Shown: positions 22,582-56,600 of the stretch, one piece after another | Numbering within the stretch: the first letter of the stretch is position 1 | Layout of the letters: each line of letters starts with the position of its first letter | Origin: Cladorhizidae sp. MBARI D1340-BT2 | Taxonomy: Eukaryota; Porifera; Demospongiae; Poecilosclerida; Cladorhizidae | Direction of reading: 5' to 3' | Assembly (NCBI GenBank): GCA_028752905.1 | Contig: JAQNBH010000013.1 | Coordinates: 11,708,897 to 11,772,896 of the forward strand | Length of the DNA: 64,000 nucleotides | Program-made: the position numbers and the translations under genes | The notes under the pieces: generated by a model | Seen by the model: the letters and a program-made list of their open reading frames with translations, nothing else | Database searches by the model: none | Told to the model about the DNA's origin: nothing

Positions 22582-23982
22582 ACAAGGAGGAAGCCTGGGA
22601 GAACGAGGAGGGAGCCCGGGAGAACGAGGAGGAAGCCCGGGAGACGGAGAGAACGAGGAGGAAGCCCGGGAGAACGAGGAGGAAGCCCGGGAGACCGAGG
22701 AGGAAGCCCGGGAGACCGAGGGGGAAGCCCGGGAGAACGAGGAGGAAGCCAGGGAGATGGAGGAGGAAGCCCGGGAGACGGAGGAGGAAGCCCGGGAGAA
22801 CGAGGAGGAAGCCCGGGAGAATGAGGAGGAAGCCCGGGAGAATGAGGAGGAAGCCCGGGAGACGGAGGAGGAAGCCCGGGAGACCGAGGGGGAAGCCCGG
22901 GAGAACGAGGAGGAAGCCCGGGAGACGGAGGAGGAAGCCAGGGAGATGGAGGAGGAAGCCCGGGAGACCGAGGAGGAAGCCCGGGAGACCGAGGAGGAAG
23001 CCCGGGAGAACGAGGAGGAAGCCCGGGAGACGGAGGAGGAAGCCCGGGAGAACGAGGAGGAAGCCCGGGAGAGACCGAGGAGAAAGCCCGGGAGACCGAG
23101 GAGGAAGCCCGGGAGAGCGAGGAGGAAGCCCGGGAGAACGAGGAGGAAGCCCGGGAGAACGAGGAGGAAGCCCGGGAGAACGAGGAGGAAGCCCGGGAGA
23201 CCGAGGAGAAAGCCCGGGAGACGGAGGAGGAAGCCCGGGAGATGGAGGAGGAAGCCCGGGAGACGGAGGAGGAAGCCCGGGAGAACGAGGAGGAAGCCCA
23301 GGAGAACGAGGAGGAAGCCCGGGAGACCGAGGAGGAAGCCCGGGAGACCGAGGAGGAAGCCCGGGAGAGCGAGGAGGAAGCCCGGGAGAACGAGGAGGAA
23401 GCCCGGGAGAGACCGAGGAGAAAGCCCGGGAGACCGAGGAGGAATCCCGGGAGAACGAGGAGGAAGCACGGGAGAACGAGGAGGAAGCCCGGGAGAACGA
23501 GGAGGAAGCCCGGGAGACCGAGGAGAAAGCCCGGGAGACCGAGGAGGAAGCCCGGGAGAACGAGGAGGAAGCCCGGGAGAGACCGAGGAGAAAGCCCGGG
23601 AGACCGAGGAGGAAGCCCGGGAGACCGAGGAGGAAGCCCGGGAGAGCGAGGAGGAAGCCCGGGAGAACGAGGAGGAAGCCCGGGAGAACGAGGAGGAAGC
23701 CCGGGAGACGGAGGAGGAAGCCCGGGAGACGGAGGAGGAAGCCCGGGAGAACGAGGAGGAAGCCCGGGAGAGACCGAGGAGAAAGCCCGGGAGACCGAGG
23801 AGGAAGCCCGGGAGACCGAGGAGGAAGCCCGGGAGAGCGAGGAGGAAGCCCGGGAGAACGAGGAGGAAGCCCGGGAGAGACCGAGGAGAAAGCCCGGGAG
23901 ACCGAGGAGGAAGCCCGGGAGAGCGAGGAGGAAGCCCGGGAGAACGAGGAGGAAGCCCGGGAGACCGAGGAGGAAGCCAAAA
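22582..23982. repeat. 21-bp GC-rich minisatellite, about 66 units
   Basis: Unit GAGGAGGAAGCCCGGGAGA + AC/CC/CG/GC/TG, repeated with occasional 2-bp-offset units (GGGAGAGACCGAGG) that shift the frame. Almost every unit contains CCCGGG. All plus frames and two minus frames stay open (up to ~567 codons) only because of the repeat. The array begins inside the gypsy integrase core. Confidence 0.97.
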
Positions 23983-23989
23983 CATATTC

Positions 23990-24400
23990 AGGCACAGTAT
24001 CAGTGAATTGAATCTTTTCTGTGGGAGATCATGTGTTGATGTTGCAACTGAGAGGATGAAGAATAAGTTGGAGAATGAGCGGGAGGACCAGTGATGGATG
24101 CAGTCACTGGAAAGAAGACATGTGTCACAATCATAATGGACGTGTTGCAGGGTCTGTAAGGAAGTATAACAGTCCTGAGTTTTCATGTGAATGCTGACAA
24201 GGCTTGGAACACACTTCTATCAGCGGCATCTGTAACTCAGGAGTCACACAAACCATTAACGTTTGGAACAGATGGTGTTAATGAGCACAACTTAGAGCAT
24301 TTGGAGGAAAGCCAGAGGTCTGGTTTGAGAAGACTGAAAGTATAATTCCGGGATGTGGTCAGATGCCCAGGGGGGTTAGCACACTGGGAGGCCCATGAAT
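23990..24400. other. decayed retroelement sequence, not further identified
   Basis: Lies between the 21-bp array and the second LTR. Short broken frames (for example VDVATERMKNKLENE) have no recognisable domain. Position argues for the 3' part of a gypsy element. Confidence 0.35.
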
Positions 24401-24515
24401 GTAATAATCAGGGAGTGTTACATAACTATTGATCTTATAATTCATACTCGTGACTGAGAGGAGAGGGTCACTAACGTATGATATGGCAAGATCCCATACT
24501 GGCTTCATGATCCCT
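24385..24515 (+). mobile_element. gypsy LTR copy 2
   Basis: ACACTGGGAGGCCCATGAA, a purine-rich CAGGGAG, then TGTTACATAACT (24416) and TTATAATTCATAC, matching LTR copy 1 at 14346-14495 with substitutions and small indels. If the two bound one element, it is 10 kb long and contains several nested insertions. Confidence 0.55.
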
Positions 24516-24754
24516 TGTCCGTTCCCTCCTCTTCTTGCAGTGCGAACCCTGAATGTTGATCACGATCACCCAGGCAGGATATAATCATTGTCTGGTCACA
24601 CCAAGCCATCCTGCAGCACCAGACCAGCGAGCTGTGGGGTGCTCTCTAGCAGCATTGCATCTCCTGATTCAAGTTTGCCAGAGATGGACACTTGAACCAT
24701 TGTGCAGGTTGCAAGGAAGATACACTCACCAACTTCCCCAGGCCGACTAATGAC

Positions 24755-26426
24755 TAGATATGGGATTTTTATGTCTTTTGTTCAGAGAAATATGATGTTT
24801 TTTAATGTCTTTTTTGGGGGGGAAAGAAATATGTGCTGAAAATGCTAAAATATGGCGATTCTGAAATTCAGATAAGTAGTGGCTATATATCAGGAAAAAC
24901 AAACGGTTTTAAACCTGTTATTACGGGATAGAACAACTAGCAGTCAGCAGCACGAGAATAGAAACAGTGTGTCACCATAATTTTGACCATATTCTCTTCA
25001 GTCAAACAGTGGCGACTGTCAGTCAACACAGTTTTGTAGACCGAAAAGGTTCTCTCCACGTCGACATTGGCGGTAGGGCAGAACTTGAAGTTGGCGACGT
25101 CTCCAGGACCAAATCCTTCGGGGAGGGAGCCTTCCTCACCTTTCAAGCACCCCACAATTCAGCGTAGTCAGCGTAGCACCAGAACATCAGGGTTTCTCTC
25201 CAGCACAGAGTTGAACTTGTTTTGTAACAGCAACCCCTTTTGGCCAGCAATGCTGTCGAGGTTGGACTTGGCTTCGTCGAGGAAGGCAAAGGCTCTTTCC
25301 AAAGGCACCGCTTCTTCAAGACGAGTCAGAACAGCAGGAAGGAAAGCCAAGTTTCCTGCAATGAAGGCCAAGTCTGAGGCAAGGTGGTGGTTCTTGAGCA
25401 ATTTCTGACACTTTCCGATGGCTGCTGCATCTTCTGGCGACAACCGGCTGGCGACGGTTTGACTTTCTCGAAATTTTTGTCGTAGAACAAAGCTGCATCT
25501 ATCCAGGTGCCCTATCTTGTCAGCACAGGCTCAGGTGGAAGGGGAACTACAGGACAGACCTCTTTCCAGATAATGATGCAGGAGGAGGCTTTTACAAAGA
25601 TCCTCTTCACAGTGGAGACGAGATCATTGACCTCTGGAAACATTTCGCGGACAGATTCACAGACACGATGGAGACCATGGGCCAGACAAGTGATGTGAAG
25701 GAGTGTGGGGTCATGGTGAAACAAATCCTCAAGTTGTGCCTGGATCACATTTCTTTTCCGCTTCAATTGACGGTTCTTCTCGGGTGTCTCGGACCCTACA
25801 TGTTGCCTGATCTGACTCTTCTTAACCACATTTTCGTAAGCCTTCTCACAGACCTTGCAGAAGAGGGTCTTCCCGTAGGCCAATAACTTGAAGGTTTTGG
25901 TGCCTTCTTTGGAATTAAATTCCTCAAGCCACTTTTCTTTGGTGGACGAGGATGCCATATTCATGACAATCACGTTGAAAGAAGAAGTGAGTGAAATCAA
26001 CAAACAAAACCAGTTGATCTCTGTCCACAGGAAAGACAAGGTACACAGATATTACAGATTTTTTGAGTGAAATAGGTGTTCACATTTGACGGGGTAAAAC
26101 CTATTTAACCCAACACAGTGGATAAAACCTGTGTTTTAGGTATTTCCACCAGGTTTCCCCCCCGGGTTTTCCCCAGGTATTACCCAGTGATATAAAAGAT
26201 AAAGCACTCATTTGTAGCCCTGTCAGCTGTCACAGTCCTGTCCCAGAGCCACAAGTGTCTGGGTGGTGTTAAATAAATGCTGAGTTAAACACAGCTCCTG
26301 TTTTTGTCTAGTTCTTTACAGTTGACATTTATTGAATGTCTTACTTCCTGATTACAGAGTTAATTTCTTACAGTCGCGAAAAAAGGCACTTTTATGTGAT
26401 CACATAAAAATCCCATCCCATGTATA
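24755..26426 (-). mobile_element. hAT-family DNA transposon with 8-bp target duplication
   Basis: CTAATGAC at 24747-24754 and again at 26427-26434 form an exact 8-bp direct repeat, the hallmark of hAT insertion. Just inside, the ends share the inverted block ATGGGATTTTTATGT (left 24759; right as ACATAAAAATCCCAT). The interior encodes a decayed hAT transposase on the minus strand. Element length 1672 bp, short for an autonomous hAT, consistent with internal deletion. Confidence 0.85.
24937..25957 (-). pseudogene. hAT transposase, internally deleted and frameshifted
   Basis: ATG at 25955-25957 (MASSSTKEKWLEEF). The N-terminal part has a BED-like finger region (LFCKVCEKAYENVVKKSQIRQH, with C..C and H). 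Middle and C-terminal parts lie in other frames: LSPEDAAAIGKCQKLLKNHH, LDSIAGQKGLLLQNKFNSV, then CPTANVDVERTFSVYKTVL and TDSRHCLTEENMVKIM. The last is the hAT dimerisation motif (P.s.a.vER.FS....l..Rn.l..e...k). About 300 codons against 500-700 for intact hAT enzymes, so most of the RNase H core is missing. Non-functional, and the strand fixes element orientation. Confidence 0.8.
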
Positions 26427-26549
26427 CTAATGACCAATAGCACCTTCACTCCAGGTGGCTTCCTGGCCCAAGCATCCCTAGTGTGCACATCTGGGCAATG
26501 CTAACTCAAGATCTCCAGCTGTCAGCAGACCACGTCTGCCAGCAGTAGC

Positions 26550-27475
26550 TGTTCATTGGCATCCACCTTGAGATATACTGGAGTTCTCTTCGTCTTCTCC
26601 GAAGGTCAGGACAAGCTCTATCACACGGTCCACCTTGAAGGGTTTTCGATCGCGTGTGCATGGAACCTTGTCTGCAGCTTTGAGTTCATTCTTCTTCAGC
26701 TTGGCCACAGTTGCCATGGTTACGAACAGTCCCCGCCCATGAGGGTGATGTCAGACCGGCTCACTATCCACCAACCCTGATGCTGGGACTCCTTGGGCTC
26801 CCACGTCGACATATCGGGGACAGCTATCCTGGTCGCTGATCCGTACCTGCCTCACCTCACCTCCTCCTTTGAATCCGATGAGGAGTGCAGGTAGGACTCC
26901 GGAACCCCCTCAGGAGCCTGGGTCCGCTTGGTACATGTGTTAAATGGAGGCTTCTTGTGGTTAGGTTACCACTCTCGGTCTTTCAAGCCCACCAATCCTT
27001 CATGAAGTGCCCAGGATTTCCATATCAGTGGCACATGTATATGTACTCGTCATACCCGCCGCCTGTTGCCAGACCAGTCTCCATTGGCTTGGGGTTGCTA
27101 TTTGTCTAAGTCTGGACTTTGCGTGTGGTGGTGTTGATCGCTGGTAGGTTTGCCATCTTTCCTTGTTCTTTTCTGGCCATTACCAGCTCTTTCTAAGTGA
27201 TACATTGGCAGAGTTCATGAGGTCAAAATGTAGCCCTTCTTGAAGCTGCCAATACAATATGGCTTCCTTGGTTACCACACTTAGCTTGTCTCCCATTGTA
27301 GGCTATCTGGAGGACACGCTCTAGTCGTCTGACATAATCAGCCCCAGCTTCTTCCGTCTTCTGGAATGTATGTCGGAAATCCTGCGTTTTCAGAATCTTC
27401 CTGCCAGGGTTCAGTCTCTCCCGGAGAACCCTGACCGCTGATTTGAAATTGCACTTCTTGGATTCATCCACAGGT
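26550..27475 (-). pseudogene. LTR-retroelement gag remnant with zinc knuckle
   Basis: Minus-strand frame 27471-27223 contains SAVRVLRERLNPGRKIL and TEEAGADYVRRLERVLQIAY, a gag capsid-like helix-rich block (L..RF...D...Y...L..ad...). Further on (about 27000-27045) a decayed C..C....GH....C-like YGNPGHFMKD follows, the nucleocapsid zinc knuckle position. Stops interrupt it. Orientation is opposite to the gypsy copies at 13-24 kb. Confidence 0.5.
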
Positions 27476-27479
27476 TGTA

Positions 27480-28200
27480 TTCCTGAAGCGCCTTATACCA
27501 GTGGTATCTGCTGGCCCAGAGCCTCTGCTATTTGGCACAGGTAGGCGATGGTTAGGCGTATCGAGTTGATGGGTAGGAGTCTCCCATCACCTGATTCCTC
27601 CATTGGTGACCCTGTGCCCAATTATATCTCCTTGACTCCAGATCCTGACTTGACGCTTTCTCTACCTCTAAGACTAATAGTGTATGTAGTATTCAGAGTA
27701 TTTACTCACAAGCCCTCCAATCAGAGGGGCAGTGTGCTTCTGACTGGACTGTGTGTACCTTGACCTATAACTATAAAACCACTAGCTGTGGGACTAGACT
27801 TAGCCTAAACTAAAAGCATTCCTACACTTCTCTAGGGTTCCTCTAGAGTCAATCAGCATTTTGGTGAACTTGTCTTCAGGTCTTGACAAAGACCTCCATT
27901 GGAACTGTTCTCGAATGTCCAATCATTAAATCACAAACATTAATTGGAGCCTCGTGAAACAAGCTTCTACATTATCGATACCCCGGGTCACTTGGGGTGT
28001 CCCTAAAGTGAAAGTGAATCTAGTCGGTCAATCTCACTGGAGGTACTGTAGTTCAAGACAACCCAAGTTGATATAGGAAAAGTTTTGGCAGTGGATGACA
28101 TTCATGAATTCTGCATTAGAACATAAAGTGTGTTAGTCCTGTGGCTTTTAACCTTTCATCTCAAAAACCAGGTGGGTGGCCCTTGCTATGTGTATCGGGT
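27480..28200. other. no gene recognised
   Basis: No supported frame. It may include the 5' leader or LTR of the minus-strand gag remnant, but I could not find a second copy or a TG..CA boundary. Confidence 0.35.
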
Positions 28201-28207
28201 GCTTGCA

Positions 28208-28492
28208 TCATGAAACGGAAACCGTCTTTATCAGAATTCGTGTGATTTGCCTTCGCATGACTATTTGCAATGAGGTCAGCAAGTTACCATAGCAGCTCGA
28301 GGTGAGGATTTGCTGGTTGCCTGCTGCTGCCGCTGCTATAACGTGTCTAGTTATCGTTGTTCTCCACCCATAGTTTCCTGCAACCTCCAGCTCCTCGACC
28401 CCAGTCTGGAAAAGGGTCGTCACCGCTATCCTTCTTGGTGTCCTGGCGGACAATGCCACAAACCCTGTGTGCATGTGAATGTACCCGACCGC
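28208..28492 (-). CDS. AMN1: candidate terminal exon of AMN1
   Basis: The acceptor GTAGCAG precedes a frame open to a stop at 28208. PRRIAVTTLF could align with the last LRR of AMN1 (CPQIRILLFHGC in human), and phase 0 fits the preceding exon. Similarity is weak and the tail is longer than usual. Transcript evidence could place the true last exon elsewhere in 28.5-29.3 kb. Confidence 0.3.
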   Translation of the reverse strand, partial: AVGYIHMHTGFVALSARTPRRIAVTTLFQTGVEELEVAGNYGWRTTITRHVIAAAAAGNQQILTSSCYGNLLTSLQIVMRRQITRILIKTVSVS

Positions 28493-30566
28493 CTGCTACG
28501 ATGCGATTTGTGCCCTGCCCAATCGTAGATAACTCAGAAGAGCACAATGGGTGCATGCTGCATGGAGGGCACTTGCACATGTACTGTGCGGTCTTGATGT
28601 TCTTCTATACGGGAATTTACTCAACACCTTGTGTTTTGTTAGGCACTCACTGTGTATATAATCTGATAGTTCTATGCAGTGCGCTTTACACACATATGCC
28701 ATCTGATAGTTATATGCATAGTGTGCTTTACACACATATGCCATCTGATAGTTATATGCATAGTGTGCATTACACACATGCCATCTGATAGTTATATGCA
28801 GTGTGCTTTACACACATGCCATCTGATAGTTATATGCAGTGTGCTTTACACACATATGCCATATGATAGTTATATGCAGTGTGCATTACACACATATGCC
28901 ATATGATAGTTATATGCAGTGTGCATTACACACATATGCTGCATATGATAGTTATATGCAGTGTGCATTACACACATATGCCATATGATAGTTGTATGCA
29001 GTGTGCATTACACACATTATATGCAGTGTGCATTACACACATATTCCATTTACTTTTCAAATATGCACATACTCAAGCCACCCCAAAACACACACACACA
29101 CACTAATATGGTGTTGTCAAGAGTCTCCCTCCTCCCTCTGCAACTCCATGAACCAACAACAATAACAACAAATTTCAATACTTCCTCAACAATCAATTTG
29201 AAATGTAAACTTCGAAGTTGGTTGTTCAGAAAGCTCCACGAGGATGAGGAGAAGGAGGGGGGAGGTCAACACTACGGTGTAAATCAAGTACAATTACCTT
29301 GATCACTTTTGAACATTTCCCCACTGACAAGGCAGTCAGTCCGGAGTTGGTGACCTAGAACACACAGAGGTGGTTAGAGTATGGGCATGTGAATATCATT
29401 ATTAAACACTGAATATCATTATTACACACAGGTTGTTGGAGTATGCGCATGTGAATGTCATTATTAAACACATGCCTTTGGGGTGCAGGCATGTGAATAT
29501 CATTATTAAACACATGACAGAGTATGGGCATGTGAATATCATTATTAAACACAGGTCACTGGGGTGTGGGCATGTGAATATAATTATTAAACACATGCCG
29601 GAGTATGGGCATGTGAATATCATTATTAAACACATGACAGAGTATGGGCATGTGAATATCATTATTAAACACATGCCGGAGTATGGGCATGTGAATATCA
29701 TTATTAAACACATGCCGGAGTATGGGCATGTGAATATCATTATTAAACACAGGTCATTGGGGTGTGGGCATGTGAATATGAGCCGCTGGAGTCCAGGCAT
29801 GTGAATATCATCATTAAGCACTGAATATCATTATTAAACAGTAATGCAAACCTTTGTCTTTGTAAGATCTAAAGCATGTAAATGATTGCTCCTGTGACTA
29901 ATGGCGATGATCGATTTGTCACTTATCATGTGACAACCGGACAGACAGAGCGACTGAAGCAAGGGGCAGCTCTGTGTGAGACAGATGACAGCTGCATTGT
30001 CCAGAAGAGTACAGCACTTCATATTGAGGACTTGAAGACGTGAGCAGTGAGAGAAAAAGTCACAGAAGACTGTGTATGTATGTGTGTGTGTATGTGTGTA
30101 AACAAGTTCGTTCAGTATGCAAGAGCATGTGATCAAACACCGGAACACTCTTCAATGATTCTAGGAATACCTCTTGAGTTGAGAGAGAGCCTACAGCCAT
30201 GGGAAGAAGACTGGAGATGCAATCTACGAAGACGCGGGCATAGTCTAGACAACGTCTGGAGAGAAGATGTGGCGAGGTCACACTCTGCTAGATCCAACTC
30301 AGAAATGCCATCATGGAGCACCTATAACAGAGAATAAAAGTGTTAGAGACCCGGGAGAACCCTTGATTAAGGTTTCCTACTAGTCTATAATTTGAATCTG
30401 ACAGTAGACCTCTTTTAGCCATGACCATAGCTAATCTCGTCTTCACACCGACAGGAAGGAAGCAGAACTCTTTTTCGTGTGAAGGAAGGTCCCTCAATAC
30501 TGCGTGCATAGCACGGTCGAACAGAGAAGAAATGTCCCTAGCAGTTGCGGGTGACCGTGGCGGCAT
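28208..30566 (-). CDS. AMN1: AMN1-like leucine-rich-repeat protein
   Basis: Homologue of AMN1 (antagonist of mitotic exit network 1), a small LRR protein of the FBXL/cysteine-containing LRR type without an F-box. Exons with consistent phases: 30381-30566 (ATG at 30564-30566; DLPSHEKEFCFLPVGVKTRL, RGLLSDSNYRL, aligning with the AMN1 helical N-terminus), 30171-30321 (ISELDLAECDL, LQTLSRLCPRLRRLHL), 30069-29852 (LQVLNMKCCTLLDNAAVICL, LQSLCLSGCHMISDKSI), 29354-29298 (VTNSGLTALSVGKCSKVIK). These 204 codons cover five to six LRRs with the C.L.D.a/sitD pattern. The terminal exon is uncertain: a candidate is 28492-28208 (IHMHTG, ARTPRRIAVTTLF), which would make 298 aa versus 258 in human. Two minisatellites lie in the introns. 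Head-to-head with FBF1. Confidence 0.78.
28665..29058. repeat. minisatellite, ~40-bp unit
   Basis: About nine copies of ACACACATATGCCATATGAT + AGTTATATGCAGTGTGCATT with 2-4 bp indels; an ATCTGAT variant occupies the first half and ATATGAT the second half. It lies in the last AMN1 intron or 3' flank. Ends in a (CA)n tract at 29090-29102. Confidence 0.95.
29390..29840. repeat. minisatellite, ~41-43-bp unit
   Basis: About ten copies of GTATGGGCATGTGAATATCA + TTATTAAACACATGCCGGA with variants GTCATTGGGGT and GACAGA. It fills the AMN1 intron between the exons at 29298-29354 and 29852-30069, starting ~35 bp from one exon and ending ~12 bp from the next. Confidence 0.95.
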
Positions 30567-30679
30567 ATTTTTTAAAGAGCAGGAAGGTTAAGCGACGATC
30601 TTTACCATTCACAATGGAACGTCTGGCGATCTTTTCCTTGTTACAATTTTACCCGCGATCATTCAAATTGGAGTTTATC
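30567..30679. promoter_or_regulatory. bidirectional promoter between AMN1 and FBF1
   Basis: 113 bp separates the AMN1 ATG (minus) from the proposed FBF1 ATG (plus). No TATA box. No convincing X-box was found here, unlike the other gene pair. Promoter status is inferred from the divergent starts. Confidence 0.5.
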
Positions 30680-53486
<22,807 letters not shown>

Positions 53487-53662
53487 TTTGTTGTTGTTGT
53501 TTTAGCCCATTCTACACGTATCTGCACTAAAAATCCATAGTCTGTTCTGTTTTATAATTTCTTGAATTATGCCATTCAATTTTTATCTGTCATCTCAATG
53601 GGTCTGGAATCTTCAGGCCACATACTGTGCAATATAATTATATTAAGTGCATATGTTTGTTA

Positions 53663-56600
53663 TTAGCTAGGATCATCTGATAGTCTGACTTGCAAGCATC
53701 TTGCTCTGTCAATTTCTTCAAGCTCTCGTACTTTCTGAATGTTGAGAAAACAAGGGTGGGAAAGAGGAGGTGAGAGTGACAAAGAGGAGAAGAGGGAGGG
53801 GGAGAGAGGAGGGAAGGAAGTGGGGGTGGGGGGGGGGGGGTGAGGTGTGTGTGTGTGTGTGATAGTAATCCTCTTCTCACAGGTTCAACATATAATTATA
53901 TATATATATATGAACATGTAGTAAAATTGCTTCCACCTCCAACACTAATTCTTGCATGGCCCGACGTTATTTCTGAACATGCAGTCACATAGTATTTACC
54001 TGTGATATCTCTGCCATGATCCTGCCCCTGTGACACTTGTCTTGTCCGAAAGCTGCCATGTCCTGTAAGAACTGCCTCCTCTCCTCAATCTCGCTCATCA
54101 CCTCGTCAAACCTGTCGACCTCGACCATGTCATCATTTTCCTTCGCCAATGGCTGGCATCTTGACTGGAACTCTGCTTGAACACCGAGTGCCATCACCTT
54201 CTGTAATCTTGCCTTCTCCGTAGAGGAATTATACCCTTAAGACCATATGTTTAAAAACAAAGACAAAAATGTGTGTGTGGGGGGGGGGGGGGGGGGGGGG
54301 GGGAGGCAGAAGAGAGGAAATGAAACGAGACAGCAGCCACACGGGTCATAGCTAGATGACCTTTTTTAAATGGTAAAGGGTCATCTAACTGGTTGTGGTC
54401 TACACACCAGTCATGTTTGCTTTCAGGTCAATCTTTTAATTATATATATATCCTTATATATATCCTTACAATAAACTCAATAATCAACTTGAAATTGTAT
54501 TCTCTCTACATCCTGATGAAGGCTAGAGCACGAAACGTGGAGAGATTACAATTTCAAGTTGATTGATGTTCTGAGAGTTCAATGATTTTTTTCGATTTTA
54601 AAATAAAATATTTTTGTTCAAGTTGCAGTGAATCCTGCTACTTCGGTTAAAAATATATTTAAAAAATTGCATGTTTTGTCAGCAGGTTTATCCCACTTGC
54701 AACTAACCCTCAGTTGAAATTACAAGGACCTTTCATGAAGGCTATATAGTTGAAATGTCGAGAGAGTAAAGTAGATTATTGAAAAGGTCATTAGCCAAGT
54801 CATGTCAAATTTTTGAATGCAAGTTGATGTGTATGGTATGGGATTGGACTGCAAGCATTCTGTTAATCATTAAATATCAGTGATCATTTATAAGTAACAC
54901 GCACCATGAGAACTGGCTGTCAAGATAGGGTTTTGCCTCTACTTGTTAGCCTCTACTTGTTAACCTTCAACCATTTCCATGCCTACTCTTGTCTGGAAGT
55001 CGGTGTTTCTTCCATTTTATGACGATTAGACACATTTGTATGATCTAGAGTATGGGGTTTGACCCTTGATTTCAAAACAGTAGGTGGAAAACCCATACAC
55101 ACACACAAACCCCTCCCCCATATCTCGGCTTAAACTCACTTTGGCAACTTTTTCCCATCCAAGATAGTGGTTTAGGTCGTCTCAAAACACAACTCTGGTC
55201 TGCCTTGAACTCTGCGCTAAGCATACTACCTAGAGTACCTCCCCCAACCCACCAAGCCCCAAGAATTTGTAGGAAAATACAATAAACGGGGGGGAAAGTA
55301 TTTTGGCAATTTTTATAACTTCTCAGCTCTCACTAAGTATCACTAATTATCACTAATTGCTGTGTATGTATATAGGACTGTTAAGTAATAGTCATGCTGA
55401 TGACACTCGGGCCCCCCAACTGTGTATATATGTATATAGGACTGTTAAGTAATAGTCATGCTGATGACACTCAACCCCCCCAGCTGTGTGCTGTGTATGT
55501 AGGACTGTTAAGTAATAGTCATGCTGATGACAACAGGCACTCAGCCCCCCCCCCCCCCCCCCCCCCCCCCACACACACACACTTTTTAAGTGCTGTTTCT
55601 GTCCCTGATTGTTAATGGTTGCCACTGACTTGCAACTAATATTCATGTCTACATTGAGAAAACATTGTCGATGCACTCATGTGTGGTGTGTGGGTGCAAT
55701 ATATTGCAAAAAATAATAATTTAATAAAGAATATTAGTAGTGCAATAATCACACTTGTAGGTGGGTGCGATAGAAAATAATTAATTTATGCTAATAAAGA
55801 ATATTAGTAGTTTCGAGCACGATGTATCCATGCATATACTTTAGTAATAAGAGGAAAAACGGTCTGAAATTGCTCATTCTTGTTAAAATGAGCACATTAG
55901 CTTCCTTTTCAACTTTATGGAACTGTTTCTATATACAATTAGTTTAAAAAGGAGCTTCTTTTGGTTAAAAAGGGGAGAATTTTTCACCAAATGCAGCATG
56001 GCTATATATGAAGTTCTTGAAGGAGGCAGACTATTTATATTTATAGAGAAACAACAGCAACGAATAGGAACAAGAGCAATCAGAGACTGCAACCTCCCCC
56101 CCCCCCCCCGTCACCCCCAATAACTTTACTCACATAATAATTAAAAAACTGGATTTCTTTGTCAACAAAGATAGATCAGCCTCACTAACAACTGATTGTG
56201 TGATGCATAATTTGTAGCTATCATTGCCAACACGAAATACGCATGCACAGGTCTATTCTTAAAGCAAATGGTATGACACCTACTGCCATGCCCCTTCTAG
56301 TGACAATAGTGGCCGCTAGCAATGTGTATCACCACCAAAAATTTAACGGCATGGTCCTCCTATCCATAAAATTTCATGAAAATCATTTGTTTTTGTGTAA
56401 TCCTGCTAACAGACAGACTAACAAGCAGCTGGGGTGAAAACATACCCTGCTGGTCGACGTGACATAGCATATATTGGAATGACCTGCCAACAAACAGAAA
56501 CAAGAAATTACAAAAGTAGACCACAAGCATTTTGACTACCCTTTACCTCAAAAATATTGTTGTATCTTTTGACAGATTCAAAATAGCTTTATGCATATAT

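Noticed and set aside
22483..24186. 567-codon minus frame and 532-codon plus frame
   Set aside because: Both are products of the 21-bp array; flanking sequence is a gypsy integrase on the plus strand.
28357..28788. 143-codon plus-strand frame
   Set aside because: Overlaps the candidate AMN1 exon antisense and runs into the 40-bp repeat; no family resemblance.
30542..30555. X-box-like GTTGCGGGTGACCG beside the AMN1 start
   Set aside because: At least two mismatches at conserved positions of the RFX consensus, and it lies inside AMN1 codons.
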